This document shows, piece by piece, positions 8,331-17,276 of a stretch of 43,923 nt of DNA. A model generated the notes under the pieces. That model was not told the DNA's origin. It searched no databases and saw only the letters and a list, made by a program, of their open reading frames with translations. Position numbers and translations under genes: made by a program. This DNA comes from Flavobacteriaceae bacterium (GTDB taxonomy: Bacteria; Bacteroidota; Bacteroidia; Flavobacteriales; Flavobacteriaceae), in assembly GCA_947457255.1 (NCBI GenBank), contig CANGUZ010000016.1, forward strand, positions 1-43,923, written 5' to 3'. Every line of letters starts with the position of its first letter. Within the stretch, counting starts at the first letter, position 1.

Positions 8331-8720
8331 TCAATCGAGGTTCTTTTGGTTTTTTAATTGATAAAAAGCATAAAATCCTAAAACCACCTCGCCAACTGTT
8401 CCCATAACAAAAAGTAATGAAGGAATTCCGTCGATTAATAGCGAAATTATTCTCCCTAGTGCTAATCCTAGCAAAAAAAACATATTTGATGTTGTAGCTA
8501 CGTACCAATACTTTTGTTTGAAAATTCCTAGAATCCAAAGCGAGGAGAAAGCAAGGTAGAAACCCATGATAGCTTTGAAAATATTGGCTTCATCAATAGA
8601 ATTTATGGTAACATCAAAAAGCAGTTGTGGTTGAAAGCCGTAAACCAAAGCAACAGGAATTACTATAAGTATTGAAATTAATAGATGTACATTTTTTCTA
8701 TTTCCTATTTCTTTAATCAT
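8331..8720 (-). CDS. DUF4345-like small membrane protein
   Basis: A 129-residue membrane protein with four hydrophobic helices: VHLLISILIVIPVALVYGF, IFKAIMGFYLAFSSLWILG, MFFLLGLALGRIISLLI and LLFVMGTVGEVVLGFYAFY. Helix spacing and the LGRIISLLIDG motif fit the DUF4345 family of uncharacterised inner membrane proteins. It converges on the broken lipoprotein gene with only 10 bp between the stops. A 17-base inverted repeat (CATACTT / AAGTATG) covers its start codon, and a TACTTTTG -7 box lies within it, so the mRNA may start at or very near the ATG. Function unknown. Confidence 0.75.
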   Translation of the reverse strand: MIKEIGNRKNVHLLISILIVIPVALVYGFQPQLLFDVTINSIDEANIFKAIMGFYLAFSSLWILGIFKQKYWYVATTSNMFFLLGLALGRIISLLIDGIPSLLFVMGTVGEVVLGFYAFYQLKNQKNLD

Positions 8721-8734
8721 ACTTCAAAAGTATG
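8718..8734 (-). promoter_or_regulatory. Palindrome and -7 box over the DUF4345 start codon
   Basis: CATACTT-CAA-AAGTATG is a perfect 7-bp inverted repeat that includes the start codon. On the minus strand it contains TACTTTTG (8732 to 8725), matching TAnnTTTG, which would put the transcript start on or next to the ATG. A -33 TTG at the usual distance was not found. Confidence 0.4.
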
Positions 8735-8922
8735 AAAAATTGTCATTTGAAAACTGCATTTATAGCCCCGATTGCAATGGAAACCCTTTTTTGAGAAAAT
8801 GTATTTTTTCTTGAAAATTCAGAACGACCAACGGAAGTTCCTTAATTTGCTTAGAAAAAACCATTTTAGATAAAAAGGTTGTAATGAAAAGCGGGAGATA
8901 GCTCTTGAAAATGAAAAAAACT

Positions 8923-10830
8923 TTACAAATTATCAATTTCTTCTTGAACCAATTCCCAATCTAATAGCAATTGGTCTAACTCTTTCTTTTTTTTGTTGTA
9001 CGCCATAAAAAACTTAGCGTCTTCTATGTGTTTGTCGTAATTGGAAGCCAGCATTTTGTCGTCGTGTTGAATGTCTTTTTCTAACTGCTTGATTTGACTT
9101 TCTACCTTACTCAACTTATTTTGCAGGGCTTTTCCTTTTTTCTGATCTTCGTAGGATGCTTTGTTACTTTCTTTTGCTACTGTTGCCTTTTGAGCATCTT
9201 TTTTCTCAACTTCGCGCATGTTTTCCATGTTGCGCTGCTCTAAGAAATAGTTGATGTCGCCTAAATATTCTTTGATTTTTTGGTCTTTAAATTCATAAAC
9301 CAAGTTTGACATTCCTTGTAAAAAATCTCTGTCGTGAGATACTAGCAATAGCGTTCCTCCAAATTTTTGCAGTGCTGCCTTCAATACGTTTTTAGATTTT
9401 ATATCCAAATGGTTGGTGGGCTCATCCATTAACAAGACATTGATGGGTTGCAGTAACAATTTGCATAATGCCAAACGGTTTCTTTCGCCACCAGAAAGTA
9501 CTTTTACCTTTTTCTCGACATCATCGCCACGAAACAAGAATGAGCCTAGCATATCGCGCACTTTCATTCGGTTGGTGTCCATTGCGGCATCTTCCATGGT
9601 TTGCAGTAGCGTAATTTCGCCATCGAGATATTCTGCTTGATTTTGAGCGAAATACCCCAACTGTACGTTGTGTCCTAATTTAATTGAACCTTGATACTCA
9701 AATTCATCAACTATAGCTTTGATAAAAGTGGATTTTCCTTGACCGTTTTGCCCAACAAAAGCAATTTTGCTTCCCCGTTCTACTAATAGATTTATATCTT
9801 TAAGAATAACTTTGTCACCGTAGCTTTTAGTAACATTATCTGCTTCAATAACAACTCTTCCTGGCTCTTTCGAAACTGGAAAAGTAATGTTCATTACTGA
9901 ATTATCGTCTTCATCGACCTCAATGCGCTCTACTTTATCTAATTTCTTAATTAACGACTGTGCCATAGAAGCTTTGGAAGCTTTAGCACGGAATTTTTCG
10001 ATTAATTTTTCGGTTTCTTCTATTTTCTTGGCTTGGTTTTTTTGGGTTGCCAATTGTTTTTCGCGAATTTCATGACGCAATTCAAGATATTGAGAATAGG
10101 GTTTATTGAAATCATAAGCCTTACCAAGAGAAATTTCGATGGTTCTGTTGGTTACATTGTCTAAAAACATTTTATCGTGCGAAACAATTACTACAACTCC
10201 TGGGTAATTTCTAAGGAAACTTTCTAACCAAATGATACTTTCGATATCCAAGTGATTGGTTGGCTCATCAAGAAGCAATACGTCATTTGCTTGCAATAAT
10301 AATTTAGCCAATTCAATTCGCATGCGCCAACCACCAGAAAAAGTCTCGGTTTGATTATCGAAAACTTCTCTTTTGAATCCTAAGCCCAAAAGAATTTTCT
10401 CAGTATCTCCTACATAATTGTACCCACCTAATAGTTCAAAGCGATGGGTATAATCGGATAAATCTTCTATAATTTGACTGAACTCTTCACTTTCATAATC
10501 GGTTCTAGTAACCAATTGATGATTGATTTCTTCTAATTTTTTTTCAACAATCTTTATGTCAACAAATGCTTCATAGGCTTCTTCAAGAACGGTTCTGCCT
10601 TGCTCAAAATCGATATCTTGACGTAAAAAACCCATTCGAACTTCCTTCTCGGTTGCAATACTTCCAGAATCTGGTTCGAAATCTTTTGCTAAAATTTTAA
10701 GCATGGTCGATTTTCCAGCACCATTTTTACCTACAAGACCAACTCGGTCTCCCGCTCCTAATCGGAAAGTTACTTCTTCAAATAAATATGAACCTCCGAA
10801 CGAAACTGATAAATTATGAATATTAAGCAT
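8923..10830 (-). CDS. ABC-F family ATPase (ribosome-associated type)
   Basis: Cytoplasmic protein of 635 residues with two ABC ATPase domains and no membrane segment, the plan of ABC-F translation factors (EttA, Uup, YdiF). Domain 1 has Walker A GKNGAGKST at 34-42, signature FSGGW near 160 and LLLDEPTNHLD. A linker rich in K, E and A (about 240-300) separates it from domain 2, with GQNGQGKST, LSGGERNRLAL and LLMDEPTNHLD. A C-terminal coiled coil (about 545-635) resembles the Uup/YdiF tail. ABC-F proteins act at the ribosomal E site; which subtype, and whether antibiotic protection is involved, cannot be told here. It is monocistronic. Confidence 0.93.
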   Translation of the reverse strand: MLNIHNLSVSFGGSYLFEEVTFRLGAGDRVGLVGKNGAGKSTMLKILAKDFEPDSGSIATEKEVRMGFLRQDIDFEQGRTVLEEAYEAFVDIKIVEKKLEEINHQLVTRTDYESEEFSQIIEDLSDYTHRFELLGGYNYVGDTEKILLGLGFKREVFDNQTETFSGGWRMRIELAKLLLQANDVLLLDEPTNHLDIESIIWLESFLRNYPGVVVIVSHDKMFLDNVTNRTIEISLGKAYDFNKPYSQYLELRHEIREKQLATQKNQAKKIEETEKLIEKFRAKASKASMAQSLIKKLDKVERIEVDEDDNSVMNITFPVSKEPGRVVIEADNVTKSYGDKVILKDINLLVERGSKIAFVGQNGQGKSTFIKAIVDEFEYQGSIKLGHNVQLGYFAQNQAEYLDGEITLLQTMEDAAMDTNRMKVRDMLGSFLFRGDDVEKKVKVLSGGERNRLALCKLLLQPINVLLMDEPTNHLDIKSKNVLKAALQKFGGTLLLVSHDRDFLQGMSNLVYEFKDQKIKEYLGDINYFLEQRNMENMREVEKKDAQKATVAKESNKASYEDQKKGKALQNKLSKVESQIKQLEKDIQHDDKMLASNYDKHIEDAKFFMAYNKKKKELDQLLLDWELVQEEIDNL

Positions 10831-10850
10831 AGTTTGTGATTAATTTTACA

Positions 10851-10878
10851 TTGATAGCAAACTAAAAATGTACCTTTG
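10851..10878 (+). promoter_or_regulatory. Promoter of the DUF983 gene
   Basis: TTG at 10851-10853 and TACCTTTG at 10871-10878 (perfect TAnnTTTG) are separated by 17 bp. The ATG at 10895 follows the -7 box by 16 bases, giving a leader of roughly 10 bases. Confidence 0.7.
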
Positions 10879-10894
10879 TTAAAAATAATTGCAA

Positions 10895-11275
10895 ATGTTA
10901 AAAAAAGGATCCAAACTAAATAGTATTTTAACAGGAAGTTGTCCTAGATGCCAAAATGAAAGCATGTATGCAGATAAAAATCCGTATCATTTAAAGAATG
11001 TGTTAAAAATGAATGAAAACTGCAGTAGTTGTGGTTTAAAATATCAAATAGAACCTTCTTTTTTTTATGGCGCCATGTATGTAAGCTATGGATTAAATGT
11101 AGCGCTTGGCATTGGAACATTCATAATTACCTCTGTTATGCTTCATAAAAGTTTAAAGTTTTCTTTTGTAAGTATAATTTTGGCAATTATTTTTTTAACA
11201 CCGCTAATTTTGAGATTGTCGAGAAACATATACATTAATATGTTTGTTTCCTATAATGCAAATACCAAAAAATAA
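10895..11275 (+). CDS. DUF983 family membrane protein with zinc-finger-like cysteines
   Basis: A 126-residue protein of the DUF983 family. The N-terminus carries two CxxC pairs, GSCPRCQNESM and ENCSSCGLKYQ, that look like a zinc ribbon. Two hydrophobic segments follow, one starting YGLNVALGIGTFIITSVM and one starting FVSIILAIIFLTPLIL. The start used is the ATG at 10895; a TTG two codons earlier is in frame but less likely. It is divergent from the ABC-F gene and converges on the FAD oxidoreductase with one base between the genes. DUF983 members occur near cytochrome oxidase genes in some bacteria; there is no such context here. Function unknown. Confidence 0.85.
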   Translation: MLKKGSKLNSILTGSCPRCQNESMYADKNPYHLKNVLKMNENCSSCGLKYQIEPSFFYGAMYVSYGLNVALGIGTFIITSVMLHKSLKFSFVSIILAIIFLTPLILRLSRNIYINMFVSYNANTKK

Positions 11276-11276
11276 T

Positions 11277-12323
11277 TTATTTTTTCTTTTCGTACCTTTC
11301 TATATTGATATCTCTAGAAATAGGAACTCCATATTCAATAGATTCGAATAATACCTTTGCTAAAGTTGGAGCAAGCATTACGCCTCTTGTCCCTAGTCCA
11401 TTCAAAACATGAATGTTTTTGAATATGATATGAGTTCCAATCAATGGTTTTCTATCTTTTACCGTAGGGCGAACTCCAGCAAAATGAGAGACAATTTCAA
11501 AATCACAGTTAAGAATATCTTTAATTCTAACTATAAGTTCTTGTTTACCTTCATCAGTTGGCGTATTGGTTTTATCTTCCCAATTATATGTTGCTCCAAC
11601 TTTATACAAATTATTGCCTAAAGGCAAAATAAACACACTTGTGTTAACAATTACATTGAGATCAAGATTTGGAGCTTTAATAATTAACAATTCTCCTTTT
11701 GTGCCGTCTAATGGTAAATGATTAAAATAAGGATTAGAATGCATACCAAAACCCTCAGCAAAAATAATATGCTTTGCCGAAATATCTTTGTATTTAAGCC
11801 CATCCAAACTTGATTTTAAAACGGAATAATTAAATGAATCGTTTAAAAGCAAATTATTATTGATTAAATAAGATTTGTATTTTTCTATTAATGAAGCAAC
11901 ATCAACGTAGCCCGTTTGCTTTACTTCACCAAAATCAAAAGGAGAATCTAGTCCAATAATTTTTTTTGTAATTAGATTTGTAGAAAGAAAGGGAGATAAA
12001 TTCATTTTGTCTGATGCGACAAACCAATTATTTTGTTCTTCAATAGAAAAGAATTTTCTAAATATTGGCATTTTAAAATCAACTTGAATTCCAAGTTTAC
12101 TTTCTAATTTTGTATAAAAACTCGTTAATTCATTTAGCTGTTCTTGAGCATTCCAAATAGGTGTAAATCTTTTTAAGATTACTGGATTGTATAAGCCACC
12201 CGCTACTTTAGAAGATGATTCGCTATCATTATCAATGACTAAAATCGACTTATTATTATTAAGAGCAGTTTCTGCAAACGCAATACCTGCCAATCCTGAA
12301 CCTATAATTAAATAATCTATCAT
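11277..12323 (-). CDS. FAD-dependent oxidoreductase (DAO / glycine-oxidase-like)
   Basis: Flavoprotein of 348 residues in the D-amino-acid-oxidase/glycine-oxidase superfamily. The FAD-binding Rossmann motif is YLIIGSGLAGIAFAE (GxGxxG at 8-13), followed by an acidic strand end at LVIDND. The second nucleotide-contact region is HFAGVRPTVKDRKPLIG (about 285-301), and the C-terminal GLGTRGVMLAPTLA fits the conserved flavin-contact segment of the family. There is no signal peptide. It lies downstream of gldN but is separated from it by a strong terminator, so it is probably transcribed on its own. The substrate, an amine or amino acid, cannot be named. Confidence 0.87.
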   Translation of the reverse strand: MIDYLIIGSGLAGIAFAETALNNNKSILVIDNDSESSSKVAGGLYNPVILKRFTPIWNAQEQLNELTSFYTKLESKLGIQVDFKMPIFRKFFSIEEQNNWFVASDKMNLSPFLSTNLITKKIIGLDSPFDFGEVKQTGYVDVASLIEKYKSYLINNNLLLNDSFNYSVLKSSLDGLKYKDISAKHIIFAEGFGMHSNPYFNHLPLDGTKGELLIIKAPNLDLNVIVNTSVFILPLGNNLYKVGATYNWEDKTNTPTDEGKQELIVRIKDILNCDFEIVSHFAGVRPTVKDRKPLIGTHIIFKNIHVLNGLGTRGVMLAPTLAKVLFESIEYGVPISRDINIERYEKKK

Positions 12324-12337
12324 AGTCTAAAATTAAA

Positions 12338-12364
12338 AAAACTCTTATCAATGATAAGAGTTTT
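12338..12364 (-). terminator. Terminator of the gldKLMN operon
   Basis: A perfect 13-bp inverted repeat (AAAACTCTTATCA / TGATAAGAGTTTT) with a one-base centre, followed on the minus strand by T-rich sequence. It begins 20 bases after the gldN stop and ends before the FAD gene's ATG. Confidence 0.85.
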
Positions 12365-12383
12365 AGTATAAATTGTAATTACT

Positions 12384-13298
12384 TTAGTAATTCCACATGT
12401 CTTGTTCGAAATCGCGAATCTTGTCTTTAACTCTTTCAGATTCTAACAATTGCATCTGCGAATTCTCTTTCATGTACTCAGCAATTTCTCTATCACCGTA
12501 TACATTTTCTTCTTTATAAATAACTGCATTAAAACGTCTTGAATTTAAAAGATGGTCAAAAGTAATTGGCATAGCAGAGTTTCTATCATTAAAAGCTTTT
12601 GCTTCATGAAGTACATCTCTGACAGCAGGAAAATAGACCCAAAATAATTCGATTAAATCTTGGTTTTCTGCCCCTATCTCTTTTGCTTCAGGAGATATAG
12701 GACAAATGCCTAGGAGTCTATATTTTAATTCGCTTTGACGTTTGTCAAAATACCAATATCCCTTAATTTTATAATCAGAAATGTCAATCGCTCCTAACTC
12801 TTTAGTATTAATATACTGAGGGTCTAAAACTTTTTTACCAGATTTGTAATCTTCAGGAAAATTGTTAATCTCTTCTTTACCAGCATCTGTTGTATCAACA
12901 TATGTAAAAGAAGAACTCATATCCTTAAATGTCTTTTTTGTATTGAAATAACTATCGGTATATACTTCAGTAATTTTACCCTCTTTTATACCTTTTAGTA
13001 AAACATCAAATAAAGATCTTCTTTCTTTACCAATATTTGCGGTATCAATTGGATAATACAATGGAAAGTTAATTCTTTCATCTAAATCTATAGTTTCCCA
13101 GATGGTTTTACCCAACAAGACATCTCTATCGTGAACATAACCATAAGCTAAAGGCTTATCATTATCAGATATAAGTTGTGCTGGTGTTTTCTTCCCAATT
13201 TCAGAAGGAACTTTAGCATTAAGCAAATTAGACTGAGCAAATGAAGAAAAACTTCCAAAAACAACAGCTATGACGATTAAAAAATTTCTATACTTCAT
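12384..13298 (-). CDS. gldN: Gliding motility / T9SS protein GldN
   Basis: Periplasmic component of the type IX secretion core, working with GldK in the outer-membrane-associated ring. The 304-residue precursor starts with a signal peptide (MKYRNFLIVIAVVFGSFSSFAQ). The body matches flavobacterial GldN: YGYVHDRDVLLGKTIWETID near 52-71, the IKGYWYFDKRQSELKYRLLG strand region, and a C-terminal helix rich in E, R and K ending DFEQDMWNY. It is the last gene of gldKLMN, 52 bp after gldM, and is followed by a strong terminator. Length, gene order and sequence all agree. Confidence 0.95.
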   Translation of the reverse strand: MKYRNFLIVIAVVFGSFSSFAQSNLLNAKVPSEIGKKTPAQLISDNDKPLAYGYVHDRDVLLGKTIWETIDLDERINFPLYYPIDTANIGKERRSLFDVLLKGIKEGKITEVYTDSYFNTKKTFKDMSSSFTYVDTTDAGKEEINNFPEDYKSGKKVLDPQYINTKELGAIDISDYKIKGYWYFDKRQSELKYRLLGICPISPEAKEIGAENQDLIELFWVYFPAVRDVLHEAKAFNDRNSAMPITFDHLLNSRRFNAVIYKEENVYGDREIAEYMKENSQMQLLESERVKDKIRDFEQDMWNY

Positions 13299-13350
13299 GA
13301 TTTAAAATTTTAAGTTATGATAAGACAATAACGTTTTCTAACTTAAATTA

Positions 13351-14892
13351 TTATTGTATTTCGTAAGTAACTGGAGCTGTTCTTGATAATAAAATATCAG
13401 ATCCTTCTAATTTAGTTTTGATATCTGAAATTACTATTAGATCACCTCTTCCTGCTTTTGCAAGTGCAGCTTTACATTGGGCATTTACTCTATCGCCATT
13501 AACAATTACAGTAGCTTGACCTGTTACTTTTAAACTAAAAGAAGTAACTTTTAGTTTAACTTCAAAATCAAAATCTAACATTTTAGCAGTAATTTGAGAT
13601 ACTTCTAAACGTGACTTGGCGCCTTTAACAGAACCATAATCGCCTCCTATACATCCAGTTGGTGCAGGTATACTTTTAATTCTAAATACTTTTTTATCGG
13701 AAACCGTTTTACCGTCGGGTAGTTTAGCATTAACATTTATAGCTAATTCAGTACCAGAACCAGGACGTATTTCGTATTTTCCAGTACCACTTGCTTTAGT
13801 CATACCAGGAGCACTAGCAGTAACATCTTTATCAGATACACCTGCAAATGATATAGTCATTGGGTTAGTAACACCTCTATATACCACATTCATCTTATCT
13901 GCTGAAATGGTTGCTGAATTAGGTCTAGGAACTACTACATATTTACCTTCAAATTTCAAAGGCACTGGTTTTCCATCTTCCATAAAAGAGAAAGTACCAT
14001 TAATAGTCTTTTCTCCAACACCACCAGCGGTCATAGAGATCACAGCTTGTCCATTCTCGATTTTACCCGGTCCTGAGAAGCTAGTAGGAACAGTATTTGC
14101 ATCATATTTTCCTAATACCACTTTACCCTTTACGGTTTCACCTTCGAAAAATACATTCTTTTCTAAAATTACCATTGCTTGAAAATTTTTCAAAGAAGCT
14201 GCTTGAGCAATTGTATTTCCAATTAAGGCATTGTAAATATCTTGTTCGGTTGCATGAACATCATTTTCCATACTAGTCAATTTTGCAATTGAAGCAACTG
14301 CTGGAAAAGACTCGAAATGATAAGACAAATACTTTTTAGAAACGCCGTCTTTGTCTTTTACATTATCTAAATTAAATTTAGTTTTGATATTATTAATAAT
14401 TGGTTGATACTTAACATCATTTCCAAAAACAGCAATAATGTCTTTTTTATAATTTTCAATAGTAGAAATTATTTCAGTACCTTTTGGAGAATAACCATCT
14501 CCTTTAAACCAATTTTCATCGATGTAACTCCCTTTATCCATTGCTTCGTAAGGCAACTTTCCAGTTTTCTCATCTCTTTCAAATTCTTTAGAAACATCAG
14601 CTTTTAAATTAGCAAGGTAAACGTAAAGTTTTTTAGAAATAGCTTGAACTTGATTTGCTTTATCCAAAGGAGCCTTAAAACGTGTAGGATCATCTTCAGC
14701 TTTTTGTTCTAAAGTTGACAACAAACTTTTATTGTAATCTTCAGAAAACTTATTAACACCTTCAAACTTCTCATTCATCAAACCGAATGCGGTTAATACT
14801 TCTTTTGACATATTTAATGCCAACATTGCGATGAAAACCAAGTACATAAGGTTAATCATCTTCTGCCTAGGGGTTAATTTTCCTCCTGCCAT
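13351..14892 (-). CDS. gldM: Gliding motility / T9SS motor protein GldM
   Basis: GldM spans the inner membrane once, interacts with GldL through its transmembrane helix and reaches through the periplasm towards GldKN, passing on proton-motive energy. The 513-residue protein begins MAGGKLTPRQKMINLMYLVF, with one N-terminal transmembrane helix (about 13-32) and no cleavable signal. A helical domain follows, then several Ig-like periplasmic beta domains (about 225-513), such as GETVKGKVVLGKYDANTVP. The TPRQKMINLMYLVFIAMLALN segment is characteristic of GldM/PorM. It lies between gldL (44 bp) and gldN (52 bp). Confidence 0.96.
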   Translation of the reverse strand: MAGGKLTPRQKMINLMYLVFIAMLALNMSKEVLTAFGLMNEKFEGVNKFSEDYNKSLLSTLEQKAEDDPTRFKAPLDKANQVQAISKKLYVYLANLKADVSKEFERDEKTGKLPYEAMDKGSYIDENWFKGDGYSPKGTEIISTIENYKKDIIAVFGNDVKYQPIINNIKTKFNLDNVKDKDGVSKKYLSYHFESFPAVASIAKLTSMENDVHATEQDIYNALIGNTIAQAASLKNFQAMVILEKNVFFEGETVKGKVVLGKYDANTVPTSFSGPGKIENGQAVISMTAGGVGEKTINGTFSFMEDGKPVPLKFEGKYVVVPRPNSATISADKMNVVYRGVTNPMTISFAGVSDKDVTASAPGMTKASGTGKYEIRPGSGTELAINVNAKLPDGKTVSDKKVFRIKSIPAPTGCIGGDYGSVKGAKSRLEVSQITAKMLDFDFEVKLKVTSFSLKVTGQATVIVNGDRVNAQCKAALAKAGRGDLIVISDIKTKLEGSDILLSRTAPVTYEIQ

Positions 14893-14936
14893 TTTTTCTA
14901 GTTAATTTTGATTTATATTAAAAATGTAGTGAGATA

Positions 14937-15575
14937 CTAATTCCCTTTATTACTCATTGCAGAAAGCATTCCACCATAAACATTGTTCAATGAAGACAAG
15001 TTAGAGGTTAATGACTGCATTTGATCTTTTAATTTTATATTGTTTTCTGCAACTTCATTGTTTATTTGCGCATTTCTTGAAGCACTTTCTAATTGAATTT
15101 TATATAAACTATTCAATGACTCCATTTGAGCAGCAGCTAGATTTAGTTCTTCACTGTACTTCTTAGTTGAAGCTATAGAATCTACAGTAGGAGATATTCC
15201 CTTTGCAGCCGATTCGAAATTTTTAATACTATCTCCTAAGCTTGTCATCAACTCAGCATCGATTTTAGCTTCTTTCAACATAGCATCTAATTTTTGAGAA
15301 AGCAATCCTTGAGCATCAGCTAAATCTTCTTTCTTAGCTGATTTTCCTTTAGCTTCACCACCTGCCAATTCAGGATAAACTAAAGACCAATCTAATTCTT
15401 TGTCAACTGGATCAAAAGCAGATAAACCAAAAATTAATGCTTCAGTCATAAGACCTATAATTAATAATGCACTTGCACCAGGCCAGTGTTGTATTTTAAA
15501 TAATGCCCCTACGATTACTACTGCTGCTCCCATTCCGTAGGAGAAATTCATTACCTTTTTGCTTAAAAATGCCAT
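14937..15575 (-). CDS. gldL: Gliding motility / T9SS motor protein GldL
   Basis: Inner membrane partner of GldM in the T9SS and gliding rotary motor. The 212-residue protein has two N-terminal transmembrane helices (about 10-25 and 32-52: MNFSYGMGAAVVIVGALFKI, then ASALLIIGLMTEALIFGLSAF) joined by QHWPGA, with E46 in the second helix at the position expected for the conserved membrane glutamate. The rest is a cytoplasmic helical region with many N, S and K. Position between gldK and gldM and size fit other flavobacteria. Confidence 0.95.
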   Translation of the reverse strand: MAFLSKKVMNFSYGMGAAVVIVGALFKIQHWPGASALLIIGLMTEALIFGLSAFDPVDKELDWSLVYPELAGGEAKGKSAKKEDLADAQGLLSQKLDAMLKEAKIDAELMTSLGDSIKNFESAAKGISPTVDSIASTKKYSEELNLAAAQMESLNSLYKIQLESASRNAQINNEVAENNIKLKDQMQSLTSNLSSLNNVYGGMLSAMSNKGN

Positions 15576-15624
15576 AATAAAAAATTTAATTGGTTAAGTT
15601 AATTTAATTTGTTGAGTTTAAAAT

Positions 15625-17040
15625 TTATCTTTTAGGTGCTTTTCCAGTAGTCACTGTTCCCATATAATCCTGAACGGTTCTAAAACCGATATAGCTTCTT
15701 GCAGTATCTGCATATTCGAAATCACGCGTTCCTACTTGTAAAAAATAAGCCACATCTTTCCACGATCCACCACGAACTACTTTACGCATGTTTTTCAAAT
15801 CGCCTACACTAGGATTCATACTAGAAACATATTCGTAAGCTCCTGCATCGTATGAAGAATCAGTCCATTCAGCTACGTTACCAGCCATGTTATAAAGATT
15901 ATAACCATTGGGCTCGTACGACTTAGCTTCTACTGTATACAAAGCCTGATCGGCAGCATAATCACCTCTATTTGGCTTGAAGTTAGCAAGGAAACAACCT
16001 CTATCGTTTTTAGAATAAGGACCTCCCCAAGGAAAAGTTCCAGACTCTAAACCTCCCCTAGCAGAATATTCCCATTCAGCTTCAGTAGGCAATCTGAAAG
16101 TATTAATTAAATCGCCGCCTTTCTTTTTTGATTTGATGTAGATATTCTTTTTTAAGGTTCTCCAAGCACAAAATGCTTTAGCTTGTTTCCAATTTACTCC
16201 AACAACTGGATATTGAGAATATGCTTCATGCCATAAATAATCATTATGCATAGGCTCGTTATATGAATAAGAGAAGTCTTTTATCCAAACGGTTGTATCA
16301 GGATAAACCTTAGTTTGCTCAGTTTTAATAAAATCTTTTCGTTTACCAGTTTTAGCTTTAGCGGCTGCTTGTATATCCATCCAAGAATAACGGAATTTTA
16401 ATTTATTTACATCTATAGTCCTCAAACCGTTGAAAGATTCTGCTACTGGAAGATACATGGTATCCATAACTTCAGTGTAATATTCGTCAGGATATTTAGA
16501 AGTGTCTGTAATTAACTTAACCTTTCTATTTAATTTTCTTCCAGCATAAGCATCATCAGCTGTTCCAACACTGTAATAGTTTTCATACATATACTTGTCA
16601 TAAGCAGTCATTTTAGCAGGATCAGCATCGTTAAAAGCAAAATCAGCAATGCTCCCTGCGCTTTTTCCTCCTTTTCCTTTTGCACCTCCGCCAGCTGTTC
16701 CTCCACCTCCAACTTCATCCGCTAAAATAGCTAATCGAACACGCATTGTTGAATCTTTAACCCATTCAACAAACTCACGATACTCGCTATTTGTAATTTC
16801 AGTTTCATCCATATAAAAAGATCTTACAGTAACTGTTTTTGTTGGAGCATCTTGCACATTAGCTAGATCATCATCTGATTTACCCATGATAAAAGCACCT
16901 CCTGGCACTAAAGTCATACCGAAAGGTTTCTCAGGATTCCATTTTTTTCCTTTAACTCCAACTAATTCACCTTTGTCACCTGATCTGCCACAACCTACCA
17001 GCAAAGCTGAAATGACTGTAAAAGCAATTAATTTTTTCAT
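15625..17040 (-). CDS. gldK: Gliding motility / T9SS lipoprotein GldK
   Basis: Outer membrane lipoprotein of the T9SS core, forming the GldKN ring. The start used opens the lipoprotein signal MKKLIAFTVISALLVGC (cysteine at 17); an in-frame ATG nine codons upstream would spoil it. The 471-residue product carries a formylglycine-generating-enzyme-like (FGE-sulfatase) fold: FGMTLVPGGAFIMGKSDDD, ITNSEYREFVEW, then NTFRLPTEAEWEYSARGG, YNLYNMAGNVAEWTDSSYD and RKVVRGGSWKD. An insert rich in G and K (GGGGTAGGGAKGKGGKSAG, about 115-133) interrupts the fold. It is the first gene of gldKLMN. Confidence 0.96.
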   Translation of the reverse strand: MKKLIAFTVISALLVGCGRSGDKGELVGVKGKKWNPEKPFGMTLVPGGAFIMGKSDDDLANVQDAPTKTVTVRSFYMDETEITNSEYREFVEWVKDSTMRVRLAILADEVGGGGTAGGGAKGKGGKSAGSIADFAFNDADPAKMTAYDKYMYENYYSVGTADDAYAGRKLNRKVKLITDTSKYPDEYYTEVMDTMYLPVAESFNGLRTIDVNKLKFRYSWMDIQAAAKAKTGKRKDFIKTEQTKVYPDTTVWIKDFSYSYNEPMHNDYLWHEAYSQYPVVGVNWKQAKAFCAWRTLKKNIYIKSKKKGGDLINTFRLPTEAEWEYSARGGLESGTFPWGGPYSKNDRGCFLANFKPNRGDYAADQALYTVEAKSYEPNGYNLYNMAGNVAEWTDSSYDAGAYEYVSSMNPSVGDLKNMRKVVRGGSWKDVAYFLQVGTRDFEYADTARSYIGFRTVQDYMGTVTTGKAPKR

Positions 17041-17142
17041 ATAAATCTGGGTTATGTATGTATTCATATTTTAAGGGCGTAAACCTATTTATTTTTTTTT
17101 AAAAAAGCAACTATTTATTTAAATATGTGTTAAATAATAACA

Positions 17143-17150
17143 CAAAACTA
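17143..17150 (-). promoter_or_regulatory. Candidate -7 box of the gldKLMN operon
   Basis: Minus-strand TAGTTTTG fits TAnnTTTG and would start transcription near 17136, leaving a leader of about 95 bases before gldK. No clear -33 TTG is present at the normal spacing, which would suit a promoter needing an activator; see the direct repeats at 17182-17213. Confidence 0.4.
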
Positions 17151-17181
17151 ACTTTTTAAAATTATAAAAAAAAATATTTTG

Positions 17182-17213
17182 ACGATTAAATACATTATTT
17201 TACGATTAAATAC
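17182..17213. repeat. Two 12-bp direct repeats 20 bp apart upstream of gldK
   Basis: ACGATTAAATAC occurs at 17182-17193 and again at 17202-17213. The 20-bp period is close to two helical turns, so both copies face the same side of the DNA. They lie some 30-65 bp upstream of the candidate gldK -7 box, a usual place for an activator site. Confidence 0.7.
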
Positions 17214-17276
17214 GTAAAAAATATTAATTTAAGTATAATTTTCTTACTTTTATTACTTCTTTTTCTATTTTTCTTA

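Noticed and set aside
8164..8538. A 124-codon frame on the minus strand overlapping the broken lipoprotein and DUF4345 genes
   Set aside because: It overlaps two better-supported reading frames and its translation lacks any family pattern; a chance frame.
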